A DNA stretch of 64,000 nucleotides from Arthrobotrys musiformis (Eukaryota; Ascomycota; Orbiliomycetes; Orbiliales; Orbiliaceae). The stretch covers positions 3,720,001-3,784,000 of the forward strand of contig JAVHJL010000001.1 in the NCBI GenBank assembly GCA_036971715.1, written 5' to 3'. Positions 10,866 to 23,000 of the stretch are shown here, piece after piece. Under the pieces are notes generated by a model. That model made no database searches. It was not told where the DNA came from and saw only the letters and a program-made list of their open reading frames with translations. Numbering within the stretch: the stretch's first letter is position 1; each line of letters starts with the position of its first letter. The position numbers and the translations under genes are program-made.

Positions 10866-12111
10866 GGTTCGGTAGGTCACGACGAATCCAGTCAAAATCA
10901 ATCAATCAAGGCCAGCCTAACCAGTCCTGACTAATCGAGGCCCGTCCGCCCGTCCAGCTGTCAGCAGTCAGCTAAAAGGTATCAAATCAGCTACGCCCGT
11001 TGCGGTGTCTGTTTGTCCGTCCTTTGAAGCTGGAAATGGACTGCTCCAGGACCTAAAAAAAATCCTGATTCCGGTCTCCAGGCGTCGGAAATGGCCAACC
11101 GAATTGATTTTTCTGTGCGTCTGCAAGAAAAAATCCTGTTTTCCTTGCTTTCCTGAGGAGGAGGACTGGAGGTTCTAGAATACAATATTGTTATGCGACG
11201 CTGGCACTACTCTGTCGTGGTTCATGCAAGGAGGAAGGGCGTCTTAGCCCATGTAGGTCGGGTGGTGGAGTGATGTTGATGCGATGGAGGTCGAATGTTG
11301 ACTTATGTAAGAGTGGCAGTAGATGGTTGTTGAGATGCAGATGAGGGGATGCATACGGGATATATGTGAGGGGACGGGAGGGGAGAGGAGGAGGTCGACC
11401 TAAGCACCTAAGCACCTAAGTAAGTACCTGCTAGGTAAATGCGGGTCAGTGCCGTGCAGCGCAGTGCAGGCAGACCAGGCCGGGCGGGCTGCTTTGTGGT
11501 TGCAGACGGGCCAGGATGGGCAGCCAGGGCAGGCGGCCAGGATGCAACCGCACACGACCCAACACCCGTTCCGAGTTCGAGGTCTTTGGCTCCATTTTGA
11601 CTCCCCAAAACAGCAGGAGGAATACTACCCTCTGCATCAATATAATACGTGCATGCATCCGGCATTTAATAAAGTATCTATCCATGTTCGCTATCCTTTC
11701 TCCGCTTCGTTTCGTGGACCCCCGTTCACTTTGGCTGGAATCTGGTGAATGAATCCTGCCTGGTGTTTTGGCGGGCCTTCCAACATCCAACATCCAACAA
11801 CAGGCAACACAATCGAGCCATTAACTCCAACCACATGGCCATATTATATCATTACTACCTAGAGTACCTAAATTATGTAGAGTTCTGAGCATGTTTGCGC
11901 TGGGCTTAGTTATATAATGTTGATCAAACAGTAGCCGCGCCCATATAAAAGGTAGCCAACAGTTTGTACAAGTCCCACATTCACCCCCAAAAACCTTACC
12001 AACCGATATCAATCCACATAATATTACATCGGCTCACACCAAGACCACCTCCAACTCGATACCCGTTGCCCTCACAATACTTGTGCAGCGGCAAGAATTA
12101 TCTACTAGAAC
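10866..12111. other. Divergent intergenic region
   Basis: It separates two divergently oriented genes and should hold both promoters. A TATA-like TATAAAAG lies at 11944-11951 on the plus strand, 160 bp before the ATG at 12112, and is followed by a CA/C-rich leader typical of fungal 5' ends. Open frames of 60-115 codons on both strands in 11190-11800 overlap each other and show no family signature. Confidence 0.55.
11944..11951 (+). promoter_or_regulatory. TATA-like box upstream of small ORF
   Basis: TATAAAAG, 160 bp upstream of the ATG at 12112, followed by a C/A-rich, G-poor leader. Spacing and leader composition fit a fungal core promoter; no transcript evidence. Confidence 0.4.
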
Positions 12112-12369
12112 ATGCCTTGCCACATAAAATTGCGCGAGGAACTCAAAGAGGAAGACGACTTCTGGTTCTCAGTGCGCATCGGACTGTTCGACGATCTAGA
12201 TCTCCCAATACTCCCCCCTATGTTGGACAAAGAAACTTTCGAGCTCATATGTAATATGCAAGAAAGTCTAGACGAGATAAGTAAGAGGGTCAAGGAGTGC
12301 GAGGAGATGTTGAGCGAGATGTCGAAAACCCACGGGCGCGGAACATTGGCAAGAGAGCCTGCGAAGTAG
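12112..12369 (+). CDS. Small orphan protein (85 aa), possible coiled coil
   Basis: A single-exon ORF beginning in a good context (GAACATGCC) downstream of a TATA-like box and a C/A-rich leader, which is the main reason to believe it. The protein is acidic. Residues 1-40 contain a DDFWFSVRIGLFDDLDLP segment; residues 41-75 form a probable amphipathic helix or coiled coil (KETFELICNMQESLDEISKR...). There is no signal peptide or membrane segment. I recognise no family. It lies tail-to-tail with the RING protein gene, 220 bp away. It could be a real short gene or a fortuitous ORF. Confidence 0.4.
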   Translation: MPCHIKLREELKEEDDFWFSVRIGLFDDLDLPILPPMLDKETFELICNMQESLDEISKRVKECEEMLSEMSKTHGRGTLAREPAK

Positions 12370-12589
12370 TATGCAGATTAGCCGCATACACCAACGAGGG
12401 GCAGGTGCACCCCCTCCTTCCCGTCTTTGCGTTATATCTACACTATCTAATAACTAATTACTTTTAAAATGGACTACATGTACGATTCCAGTGGAGTTTA
12501 ACTTCGCCCGGCGCTAGATGCATACGACCAGACAATTGCAAGATACATAGCACACGTACGTACTCCCACAATGTATGTAAATTAATACT

Positions 12590-13478
12590 TCAACCACTGT
12601 TACTCCCCGACTCTAAGATCCTCCTGCTGCTCCGAACCAAACGGCTCTCTTTCTTAATTTTCAACTGACACCTCGCCTGACTCCCACCGTCATCAAAACA
12701 TAGCTCCCACTCCAGCGGTAACGACGCCTTTGTCGCGTACTTGGTATCCTCGGCGTCGCTACTGATCCAAGAGTACCCGTACTTCAATATAACATTTGCC
12801 CTGATAATAAACGTCCCCCATCCCAGCCGACGCACCGCATACGGCGGCTTCCACCTAACCAGTCGCGGTTTCTTGAATGTCTCATGCTGTAACCCACAAT
12901 ATACCGTAAATACCCAATCCCATTTCCAAACCAAATGAAAGAAAAAAGAGGGGAAGAAAACATACCAGCAGTATCTCCACCTCATTAACCACACTCGTAT
13001 CCGAAATCTTCACAAAAAACTCCCAATCGAACAACCCCCGTTCATCCTCCCCACCAGGCGGGATAACAGTATTCCCAATATAAACCGTCAAAGTCTCAAC
13101 ACTAACCTCCTTCATCGCCTCATCCCTCACCGCCTCCTCCTCCCTCCTCTCGTAAACACCCGGATATTTCCTCCTAACCCTCTCTTCCACCTCCGACGAC
13201 CTTTTAGCCGACGTCATAGTCCGACACATGGGACATTTCGCCTGTATGTTGGCGGCAACGAAGTCTTCGGGCCGTTCGGCGAGCGGGACAACAGTCATCT
13301 GTGAAGTAACCGATACATCCGCCCATTCGGTCATACATAATTCGCAGAGCGTGTGGGAACACTCCGTAACAACGGGACGGTGGAGGAGCTGTCGACATAT
13401 CGGGCAAAGGTCGTCGTCGTCTTCTACTTCAACTTCCTCTCCTGCAGGATCGATGTTCACGTCTTCGTTTGACGCCAT
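12590..13478 (-). CDS. RING-finger protein with C-terminal YEATS-like domain
   Basis: Exons 13478-12966 and 12886-12590, phase 0, 269 residues. After an acidic N-terminus comes a RING finger: CPIC (about residues 25-28), C.H..C..C, then CPMC around residue 83, with a long insertion between zinc-binding pairs. This implies E3 ubiquitin-ligase activity with an E2 partner. Residues 140-260 match a YEATS-like fold: FDWEFFVKISD, then an LHETFKKPRLVRWKPPYAV segment spanning the exon junction (compare the LHPSF.NP...PPF of YEATS), then RLGWGTFIIRANV (compare GWGEF.I.I). YEATS domains read acylated lysines in chromatin proteins such as Taf14 and AF9, but whether this copy keeps the aromatic reader pocket is not clear. 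RING plus YEATS-like in one small protein is an unusual pairing. A chromatin-linked ubiquitin ligase is an inference. Confidence 0.85.
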
Positions 13479-14502
13479 TCTTGGGGTTTTTTTCTATTGG
13501 TATTATCCAGCGGTGGGCATTCCAACTACGCGTGCGGAGGAACTCGTGTAGATTTAAGCTTAACCTGCTGCTTTATAAGTAATATAATGGATCCTGCGTC
13601 GCGATCCCCCAGACCCCTGCTCGGCCGCTCGTCCTTGTGGCACAGCAAGCATCCTTTCGGTAAACTTTCCGAAGCAGGGATCATAACATAAACCCGTCCA
13701 TAACCGGTAACCTTTATCATAAACTGTGACAAACACTATTTCCAAAGGCAACACATTTCCCACCACAGCTATCAACTTAAATAGCTCGTCTACGAACTCA
13801 AGATCAAGTCTCGAGACCACTCGCATCTGTAGCAACCCCCCCAAGCCACTGACAAATACCCACACCCGCACCTTTAGCAAAGCTGTTTGACGGATGAAAC
13901 TAAGGGAACAATTTCCAACATGACTTTGCGTTAATATGTCAACCCCTTCTGTAGCATCAAAGCTAGCGTCGAAGTAGAAGAATGGGTATCTCCGTATTAT
14001 ATTCGCTCTCCTTCCAAAGGAACCAACGTTATCCCGGTTATAAACCCCGCTCCTTTGGCTAAAGTAAGTCTCTAGATCGAGCTCGTAGAGAAGAAATCAA
14101 TGGGAAATCAAGAAATTGGTATATCTCAATTCACATGGCTACGCAAGTATAGTAAACCATCGAGTCAAAAAAAATGTAGGCATAATGACCAGCTTGTGCA
14201 CAATAATTCTAGCTCCGACAAACAACTAAAAACAAGGGGGAACATAAAAAAAAAGCTAAGACTCATAGTAAAGAGAAAGAGACACTCTCAGCCTACATCG
14301 ACAGAAAAAACCCCGGTGAAAATACATGCATGACCAACGCCAATAACTAGAACGCGGGGGGGAATATAGAGGGCGCGGGGCAGGAAAGGGAAAGCGGGAA
14401 CTCCAAAAATCCGACCATTTGCGTGAATCAGTTCGCCAATGTTGTACATTTTTTTCTCTCCAGCCAAGAGACTTTATCGGTGGACGGTTGTAAATCGTAA
14501 AT
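13479..14502. other. Intergenic
   Basis: The part next to 13478 should hold the RING gene promoter. The part towards 14502 is the 3' flank of the BSD gene and is A-rich. A 106-codon minus-strand frame at 13560-13880 has no family signature and no clear splice partners, so I do not call it. Confidence 0.5.
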
Positions 14503-15996
14503 TTACTCCCAGTCTTCTTCGTCACTTTCTTCCTGCTATTTGGAAAGTCAATTATCTAGTCTCTGAAGCCTCTAGTTTTGAGCTGGGGCATACCTTGGCT
14601 TGTCTCTTTGGCGGCGACCCCGAGGCATTGGATGGGGCACCAGAAACAACGTCGTAGCTAGCTTCGCTGTCTGGTTGCGACATTATATCGGCTGGCTTCG
14701 ATTTCGCGCGCAGGGTGTCGGATGATGGCTTTTGAGTCGGCTTTGGAATTGCCTTTCCGGCAGCAACAGCTGCAGCCGGCTTGGTTTCCTCTTCCTCGCT
14801 TTCATCTTCCTCCTCGTCATCATCGTCATCGTCCTCTTCATCGTCGTCATCTTCCTCGTCATCCTCCTCCTCATCGCTATCCTCCTCCCAACCGACCTCT
14901 TCTTCCTCGTTGGCGGCAACTAAAGATCCTAATTAGTATAAATCCACGTTGAAAGTGGCGGCTTCACATACCCTTAAGCAATTCCTTCCTCTTCTGCTCT
15001 TCGGCATCAAGCTCTCCCCTCAGGAAGTAATACCTCTTCCAGAATTCTTCGTAGGAAACTTCTCCAGGAACCAGCTTCTCCATTGAGCTCCTCAATTCAG
15101 GGTATGTCTCAAGGTCCTTGGCAATTTGTTCTGTCTTCTTCTCTGCCGAAAAGCTAGAAACCCACTCAGCGGCATAATTTGGCGACCTGGGATCCGACTT
15201 GAAGTTATCGAGATTCGTATGAAGCAGGTGTAGTTGAGCATCCAAACGGGTAGTACTAACAGCAAATCAGCATGTGACCTTCACACCCTCTTACAACAGA
15301 GGAAAACACCACTCACTGAATAGGCCTCTTATTATCCTCCGACCCCTTCGTCTCAAACAAAACATCCTTCTTCTCAGCCTGTTCAGCAGCCGCCTTCTCC
15401 TCCTCCGTCGGCGGCGCAATCGTCACAGCATCTCTAAGGAAATTCCCAAGATTCGTCCCCATCTTCGCCAAATAAGCATCAGCAGCATCCTCCGCCTTCT
15501 GTACCTCCGTAATACCCTTAATAGCCTCAGCCCTTAACCTTGCAATCAGATTCGCCGTAGACTGCGGTGTATCACCGGCCTTGGCACCATCGGCAGACGA
15601 CTCCCCGACTTCTTCCTCCTCCTCACGGCTGGCCTCCGGAATAGCATCGGGTGCTTTATTCGTGCTCAAAGCTCGAGATCTGGTAACTACAGCTTCACGT
15701 AGGCCCGTCCACCCCTTTTGAGCTTGTTCGCTTCGAGAAGCATATTCGGTCTTGGTAGCATCATAATAAACCTCTCCTTGCTTCTTGACGGTTTCGAAGA
15801 TGGCACCGAAACGGGCGCCCCAGGCGGTACTCTGGATGGTCTTGTAGGCCTCGTCGAATTCAGAGGAGAGGGATTGTTGGCGGCGATGGGCGTTCGAGGA
15901 TTGAGTTGGGGTTTGGGCACGTTCTTCATCGTCGGCGGATGAGGTTTGGTGTCGCGGGAGGTTCTCCTCCGTGATGTGATCGTATGCGAAATCCAT
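14503..15996 (-). CDS. BSD-domain protein
   Basis: Exons 15996-15317, 15255-14972, 14928-14594 and 14532-14503 give 442 residues. The start MDFAYDHITEE is as I remember it for fungal BSD-domain proteins; an upstream frame extension lacks support. Residues 60-226 are mostly helical, with a PTEEEKAAAEQAEKKD charged stretch. The BSD domain spans about residues 250-305, with the hallmark Phe-Trp pair (F298, W299) in SYEEFWKRYYF. Exon 3 encodes a long Asp/Glu-rich tract followed by a Lys/Pro/Ser segment; the C-terminus ends EESDEEDWE. BSD domains occur in TFIIH p62 and in synapse-associated proteins; the fungal relatives are little studied. The third exon has two in-frame acceptors 9 nt apart (exon starting at 14928 or 14919), which would add or remove three residues. 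Confidence 0.9.
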
Positions 15997-16775
15997 GATT
16001 CCCGGGTGAGCTTTTGAGCCGAGGAAGATGGGGAAGCTATTCGGGTGGTTCCGTGAGACTGGCTTGCGAGGCAGATAGACAGCTCGGCTGCTTCTCCGGG
16101 TGATAGATAGCAAACAGCGTCCGGTTTGAATGAATCGAATCAAGGAGCTTGTGACAAAGCTATGGAGCCGTGAAAGAAAAAAAGAAAAAAAACCCTAGCG
16201 AGGCTGAAAATCGATCCGCTATGAGGTGAGAGGTCTATGCTACCGACATGCGTGCTTCGGTTTGCGAGAAACGTGGATGAGGCAGTTTGGTTGCGTGCGT
16301 AGATGGGGAGAAAGAAGGGAGGAAAGGAGGACAAGAGAGGTTGGCTGGCTCAGTTAGCTGCGGGTCGAATGGGACGGGCGATTGGCGGGGTCGCCAGAGA
16401 GCAGTTAGCTCGTTTGTTAGCTGGAAATGCCCGCAAACGCAGCCACACCAAATACGTACAAGGCCACACCACGGAACTATCACATTCCTGTCGCCTGCTT
16501 CTAGCCTCATAATTATAAACACCAGGATTGGTATTCATATTCACCTCCGTGATAAAATGGTGGGGGAGGTTATGGAAGGTGGTTGTAGTCATGCATTCTT
16601 CTTCGTATCGTACACCAATAAGTCTTTAAACAATAACGCCTCTAAGAGAAATGACAATGATGGTGCCCATATATACAGTCTCCCCCCCTCACACACAATA
16701 TATACACTAGGAATAGATGGCGATAGCATGTAAAATAAACCTCAAATGAGAGGAAAGAAGAGGGAAGAAAGAGCC
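15997..16775. other. Intergenic: BSD gene promoter and PPR gene 3' flank
   Basis: No coding region could be supported. Overlapping open frames of 60-150 codons on both strands at 16235-16733 have low-complexity translations. The segment just above 15996 is the likely 5' leader of the BSD gene. Confidence 0.55.
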
Positions 16776-19214
16776 CTACCGGAACTCACTCGCCCGCTCC
16801 GCCTTCTTCCTCTCCTTGTTCGGCCTATAATGCGCCGTATAGTCCGTATCCTTATTCTTCAAGAAACGCTTCGTTCTGGGCGCCTCCCCTCTTATCCCAG
16901 CAGCGTTCGTCAATCTATTGCTCTTCGGCCTGAACTTCATCCCCTCGAGACTAACCTCTCCTTCCCCCAGTGGTGATTCCCTATCGAATTTCCTCGGCCG
17001 CATCTGCATCTCTTCGGTTCCAAACTTCTGCCACCGTCCAATCCTACCCCCACCAAGCGTCAGCTTCTTTTCCTGCGGGTTCTCCTTCTCAACTTTGTTC
17101 TTCATCTCGTGTCCCCTGATCTTTTCGATCAACGATGCTTGCTTCGGATCCCCCTTCCTGCTGTTGTAGTACTCGTTGATATACTTGTGAATCTTCTGTC
17201 GTGAACCTTCCACCCAGTCCGCAAACTCCTTATCCGCCGTGTCCAATTTATGCTTATACATCCGACTGAGTATAGCATCCGACAGCGAGACCATCTCCTG
17301 ACAGCACTCCAAATCCTTCGCAATCTTCTCGATAGACTTGCCCGCAGGCTCGATCAATTTGTGGATATTGAACAACCCCGGTCCGATCTTCATCCACGCC
17401 TGCCTCATGGCTCCGACATCTTCGGTCACCGTGGCGGTGCGAATGAACGCTATGAGGACCTTGGACGTGACATCGATGGCCTCCTTCTGCATGAGATCCA
17501 GCAACCTGAGGGAATCTTTGAACCCCGTGATCTTCTTATTCCTCCTGCATCCATTCATGGCGATGAAGAATACATTCTGGTTCATATCGATCCCCTTCTT
17601 GATCATTTCCTCCACCGCGGCAAGACATCCCGACGAGTCGCCTTGCATGGATAAACACCTCATGCGGTTATGATAGTTATCTCGATCCGGGATAACGCCG
17701 TAACTTTCCGTGATGAGATCCCAGTAGTTCGCCGCGGTATCGTATGCTCTCAACGACAAACATGTCTCGAGGATGACCGAAAGTCCGTTATTCAGAATCT
17801 TCGCCTTCGTAGCCGGGATTTGAGAAGTAATCAGTGCTGCCGTACTATCCGCCCCGCTCATATTGATACCCAGTGAAGGCTCAACCTCTCCCTCTTCCAT
17901 TCCTTCAACTTCAACCTCCTCTGCGAACCCTTCCTCAACCTCATCTCGTCTGCCCTTCGCTCCAACAGACGTAATAGCGTCCCCAATACTGCCCTTCAAA
18001 TCCGCCGTCATGGCCTCCATCCCCTTGTTACTGCTCTCCAAACCCTCCTCCTCCAAACCCTCCTCTTCATCATCCTTCTTCTTCCCCCTATCCCTAATCG
18101 GCAACAACGTCCTCGCCTTCGTCCCAATCTTCGGGATCAACCTAGGCACCCCGAAAACATCATGACACAAACTAAGCACCTCATCCCAATCCTCAGCCTT
18201 CATACTCCTCAAGAGCAATCTAGACATAGCACACCCAAGCCCCTCATCCATCTCCAAAGTCCCATCCTGCCACTTCAACAAAATATTCTCCCACAGCTCC
18301 CTCCCCTCCATAATACTCCTATCCGGCGACGACCCGGTCTCAATACTATTCCTGATCCCATTCAACAATGTCGTAAACGTCAAATTATCAGCCTGCCCCC
18401 TCCCCTTCTCCGGTATCCTCTCCGCAATATCCCACATCGCATCCACATCCTTCGCCTGAGCGCACACCTTCAACGCAGCGTTCGTATGCATGATAGATGC
18501 CTGAACCGTACTCCCCGGCGCAGTAAGCGAATAATAAACCGTCAAAGCCCTCCCGAGCACACCAGGCGTATGCGCCGCATTCTCCGCCAACCCGTTCAAC
18601 AGCCGTAAATAAGTATACGAATCAGGCTTAACCCCCCTCTTCTTCATCTCATTATAAATCTTCATCGCAGCCCCGATATTCCCCCTCTTCAACTTCCACT
18701 CCACGACATGATTCCACGCAACCACCAAATCCGTTCTTCCGTATCTACTCGTGAGTTCTCGCAGCATATCGATCGATTCCTCGTGCTCTTGATTCGTCCC
18801 GTTGAGCGCTTTCAACACCGTCTGTGCGATTTTGGATGCATCCACTTTTTTATCCTTCACCCGTGTGATCTTCATCTCCTTCGCATCGAACAGGCCGCCG
18901 CCGACCCTTTCACCTTTGGTGAATGAAGATGTAGTTTCGACGGAATCGCGAGAACGCGGGCCGGCGTCGAATCGGCGCTCGGAGAGCGTCTTCTCGCCAC
19001 CGCGGGTAAGTGGTTTCCCACGTTTATCGACAGCAGTGGACGGAGGTGGAGTGAAGGATGTGGTGGGCCGGCGGATTCTACCGCGCCCTTGGTGGTGGTA
19101 TTGACGCCGTGCGATTAATTGGGAGATCGTGGTGGTGGGGGTAGGGTACCCGTGCGAGCTAAGGACGGCGCTGTACGCCCGGTCGAGGCATTGCGGGCAT
19201 CGAGTTCGCAGCAT
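16776..19214 (-). CDS. Mitochondrial pentatricopeptide-repeat (PPR) protein
   Basis: One exon, 812 residues, starting at the ATG at 19214 (the open frame runs nine codons further up without an ATG). The N-terminus MLRTRCPQCLDRAYSAVL...RRQYHHQGRGRIRR is basic and lacks early acidic residues, as expected of a mitochondrial presequence. Helical-repeat units lie at about residues 160-270; the clearest PPR signature is the NIGAAMKIYNEMKKRGVKPD segment, followed by SYTYLRLLNGL. Further helical pairs follow after an acidic Gly/Glu-rich linker near residue 430. The C-terminal 100 residues are Lys/Arg-rich (RPNKERKKAERASEFR at the end). PPR proteins bind single-stranded organelle RNA for maturation, stability or translation. 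The exact orthologue (for example a Ccm1-like rRNA factor) cannot be fixed from sequence alone. Confidence 0.88.
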   Translation of the reverse strand: MLRTRCPQCLDRAYSAVLSSHGYPTPTTTISQLIARRQYHHQGRGRIRRPTTSFTPPPSTAVDKRGKPLTRGGEKTLSERRFDAGPRSRDSVETTSSFTKGERVGGGLFDAKEMKITRVKDKKVDASKIAQTVLKALNGTNQEHEESIDMLRELTSRYGRTDLVVAWNHVVEWKLKRGNIGAAMKIYNEMKKRGVKPDSYTYLRLLNGLAENAAHTPGVLGRALTVYYSLTAPGSTVQASIMHTNAALKVCAQAKDVDAMWDIAERIPEKGRGQADNLTFTTLLNGIRNSIETGSSPDRSIMEGRELWENILLKWQDGTLEMDEGLGCAMSRLLLRSMKAEDWDEVLSLCHDVFGVPRLIPKIGTKARTLLPIRDRGKKKDDEEEGLEEEGLESSNKGMEAMTADLKGSIGDAITSVGAKGRRDEVEEGFAEEVEVEGMEEGEVEPSLGINMSGADSTAALITSQIPATKAKILNNGLSVILETCLSLRAYDTAANYWDLITESYGVIPDRDNYHNRMRCLSMQGDSSGCLAAVEEMIKKGIDMNQNVFFIAMNGCRRNKKITGFKDSLRLLDLMQKEAIDVTSKVLIAFIRTATVTEDVGAMRQAWMKIGPGLFNIHKLIEPAGKSIEKIAKDLECCQEMVSLSDAILSRMYKHKLDTADKEFADWVEGSRQKIHKYINEYYNSRKGDPKQASLIEKIRGHEMKNKVEKENPQEKKLTLGGGRIGRWQKFGTEEMQMRPRKFDRESPLGEGEVSLEGMKFRPKSNRLTNAAGIRGEAPRTKRFLKNKDTDYTAHYRPNKERKKAERASEFR

Positions 19215-20020
19215 TGCTGCTATTGAATATATCCCCGACACGAATCTATGACAATTTTAGGAATTTAAGAGAAAAAGAAAAAAGGAATCGTGGTTGCAAG
19301 CTAAAAGAATTGGACGACGTTGGGTTTTTGTAAGGTTGGTGGTTTTAACTGGAAGGAATTTTTTGTTCGTCGCAGAAGCTTAAAAAAATTTAAGTCGCAG
19401 AAAAAGCGATGCGGCAATCGATGAGGGGTGCCCGCCAAGAACCAACCCACCAATGCGGCACTCCACTTTATATCACGAACGGAGCCCACTACTTGACCAA
19501 CTAATATATTAAAGCGCACAGTCTACGAATAAATCATGTGGAAATTCGAAAGTTAAGCTTATCATTCTTGTGAAGAATACGGAGATCTATCTACCATGGA
19601 CAACCGTAAAGCAAATTGTAAAAAAAAAAAAGGGAGAAAAAGACGTTACAGTAGCGTTGTCTGCTAGGTAGCAGGGAAAACAGGGAGAAAGAACACCATT
19701 GCAAGCAACCATTAGACACCACTGCCCACCCCGCGAATCCAGCAAAGAAAGATATATCGAGAGGGGATGGGAGGATCCAGGACCCTCCCTTGTACTAGGA
19801 GGGATAGAAGTAAAGCGTATTCAGGGGAGAGGGAGAGTGTTTGCTATTGGGGTAGAGAAATTTTTCCAGCGAGAGAAAGAATAAACGCCTGCGCAATGGA
19901 ACCAACATGAGGGGTTAAAAACAGTCACCATTCGTTAAAGAACCTTAGAGAGAAAGATAGCAGAATCCATGGGAAGGCAAAACGAGGAACGAAAAGGAAA
20001 TCGTAGAAAGAGAGAATGGT
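19215..20020. other. Intergenic: PPR gene promoter and UFD4 3' flank
   Basis: No gene seen. 19215-19560 is the probable promoter and leader of the PPR gene. The 19600-20020 stretch is purine-rich on the plus strand and fits the 3' region of the HECT ligase gene. Confidence 0.55.
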
Positions 20021-23000
20021 TTAAGAAAGATGGAAAGCACCGGATCCTTCATGGACAGCGGTTTGGAGACGCTGCCTAAGAACTTCGACGCAGGTGTAGT
20101 CAGGAAGTTTGAGGTAGTTTACGCAGGTCATGACACTAGGAAGGTAGTCATCTGAAACGAATGGAGGTTCGCTTGGTTTGCAGACGACCGTGAACATGGG
20201 GGTAAGATTTTTGAAGCCTATATCAAATTTGTTAGTATGTAATCCGATGATGTAGGATAATTTAATCCACATACCTCCGATCGGGAGCTTCGGGCTACCA
20301 GTGACAAATTGAAGGAACTCTCGTCGTTGTTGCAAGTTAAATTGACTCATGACCTGCAAGAGATTGCGGACAGACTTGCTATCCATGTTGAATCCGTGAT
20401 CTGCCTTGATCGAATCCATCAATGCTACAAGTGATCTATTAGTTTTCGATCTTATAGTGAATATCCAAGGTACCAACTTACTTTCAAGAGACCAATCCTC
20501 CTCTACACGGCCAAACATCATAACCAACTCATCTGGTGTAAAGGCCCTCAACGCTGCGTAGGGGAAGACCTGCGAGAACCCGGATCTAAACGCATCGACT
20601 TGTCGCTGGACACCGCTTCCCAAAGTCAGATCGATCACTTTTTCGACATAATCTCCAACGTTGTTGATTGTGACCGCCTTCTCCGCTCCGCCCTTGACAA
20701 GTTCGATATTGGGATATCCAGGAAGAGTAAAGTCCAAAGCCAAATCGTCAACAGTAACGCCATCCATACGGACCCCAGACAAAAGGATGTTTCTTTCGGC
20801 AGCTGGCAGGCCTTTCATCTCGTCAATAACGCTCTTGGCAACAGCAAACCTCCTAAGAAGGTTCAAAGACTGCGCAAGTCCTTTGTCGACCGTCTTTACA
20901 GCTCCAAATGAGGGAGCAACAGCCTCGGCATCATCGCCACCTCGGAAAAAGTTGGAATTGAAAGAGATGTCAATGAGCCTAGAGTCAAGCATGGCACGGG
21001 CGACAAACTTGCCGAGGATCTTGAATCGTTGGAGAACCCTCTTTCCAGCCTCTGTCTCCGCATATTTAGCGTCCATCGGAGCAGGGAACAAGCCCTGTGC
21101 TTCAAATGTATACTCCTTGTTGGAAAAAGAATCTCCCTCACGCCACATATTCTGGCTCTTCTTCGCAAACTCACGAGAGACACTTGAGTAGAACTCAAGG
21201 GTAGGCCCTAACCCAGTACCGACTTCCTCGAAATACTCGACTTCGAGAACGCTGGGGGAGGCGCCATAGAGCTCCATAACTTTGACTGCAGAATCGAATA
21301 TCCTGTTTCTGGAGATCCTGACCTTTTGCCGCTGAAGACGGCCAAGGAAAGGCCGGTTGTCATCTCGTCGGTCGCGACCTCCCTCATTCGCAGTCGCGCT
21401 TTGCCATCTATTCATAGATCTAGAGTAGCCAAATGAAGTCGATTGCAGGAACAAGAACCTCGTCTCGAATGGGAAGAGGAAGGGATAGTAACGAGCAAGA
21501 TCCTCGCTCCAAGACGGAAGGCAGGAACTAGCCACAATCAAAGGTTCTTCCAATTGACGATTCAATTTAGCGGTTAGTTTAGTGTTGACAAATTGACTAA
21601 GCGCAGGAGGGTGGTGGGGTCTAGAGCTCTCATGTTCTCCAGAAAAGACATCGTTAAGGTTGGAATTGAGCGAATGAAGGATGCTCAGGAGGTGGAGAAT
21701 TGAGGCGGTGGTCTTGTTCTTCTCAACAGAGAGGGGAATACCAGACGCAGCCTGGGAAGACTCAGCAAGAGGCGAAAGTGAGGCTTCAGCAGGCGCCGGG
21801 CCACTCGCCCGCCGGAATTTGATGGTGTACGTAGAAGACCAAACTGAGCGGTGGCTCTCACCATCCTCCGTTCTGTTAGACTGGTGGACAGCCCCGTATA
21901 TAGTAGTATCATTAGAAAGAACACGATCGCCAATGCTGAATTCAATATGCCAATCAGTTGGGGTTCCAGCAGCAGCGGCGTACGAAATCGGTCGAGCGTG
22001 AGCAAGGGATGGATGTGGGGGAAGACCACCGACAGGAGTACCGGAGCCTCTGTCACGGCTGGGAGTGCCCACAGGAGTGGCAATCTTAGTACCGTCCTCC
22101 TTGCGTGCCGTCACCTTACCGCCAGCAAGCTCCATATTAACGGCACCAGGCTCAGAGCCCGGCGAGTCTGCCATTTCCTCGTCAAGGTCTTCCAGCAATG
22201 CGTTCATATCATCCAAATCCTCTTGTTCGCTCATCTGGCGTTCGTCCATGCATTCCAACTGTTCCTCAGCTGACAATTCCTCTCGTGTAGCCTTGGAGGG
22301 CTTGTCCTTCTTCGTGGGGATCTTAAGGGCATCTTTAGAACTTTCGGCTTCTGGAGTTTCCTCGCTCTTTTTTGTTCGCGTAGACCGGCTCGTCTTTTTA
22401 GTTCTGGTTGAAGATGACCCATCCGGATTGCTTGGGCCGGCCGCCGCTGCCGCTGCAAAGGCAGCTAGAGCGTTCGCAAGATGACCGCCACGTTCGCCTC
22501 TCGGAATTCTAGGTTGCTCCGAAAGAGCGATTCTTGGACGGAGATAGTCATCTAGTGCTTTGAAGGTAGCGATGGCGTGGATAGAGACCATGATATTCCG
22601 GTACGCTTTGGGTATCTCCGAGTTTTCGTCTGCGACAAGCTTCAAGCGAAGCTGCTTGGCGAGCATCGATGCCGGACTACGGTTGCCGTCATATGCATTG
22701 TGATGAACGGTATTAACCTCGAAATGTTCGCTTCGACTGAGGAGCTCTTGGAGCTTCGCAACAAGAACGGAGAAAGGAGAATTGCCATCTTTGGGATCGG
22801 TTTGGCCCATAAAGACCTCAAGGAACTCTCGACGAATCACGCTTTTGCGTCCTGCAGGCTCGCCAGTCAATACCTTCAACAAACCATCTACCAACATTGA
22901 ATGTGAAAGCTCAAAGCTAGAAATAGATGTAAGCGAGTTTGTATTCTGGAAGTATCCTGCAAGTTCCTTAAGAACTTCTTTCGGCTTATTTGAGACCTCC

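Noticed and set aside
11446..11793. Overlapping 85-115 codon frames on both strands
   Set aside because: No domain, no consistent start context, translations on both strands equally unconvincing.
13560..13880. 106-codon minus-strand ORF between the RING and BSD genes
   Set aside because: Low-complexity hydrophobic start, no splice partners, no recognised domain.
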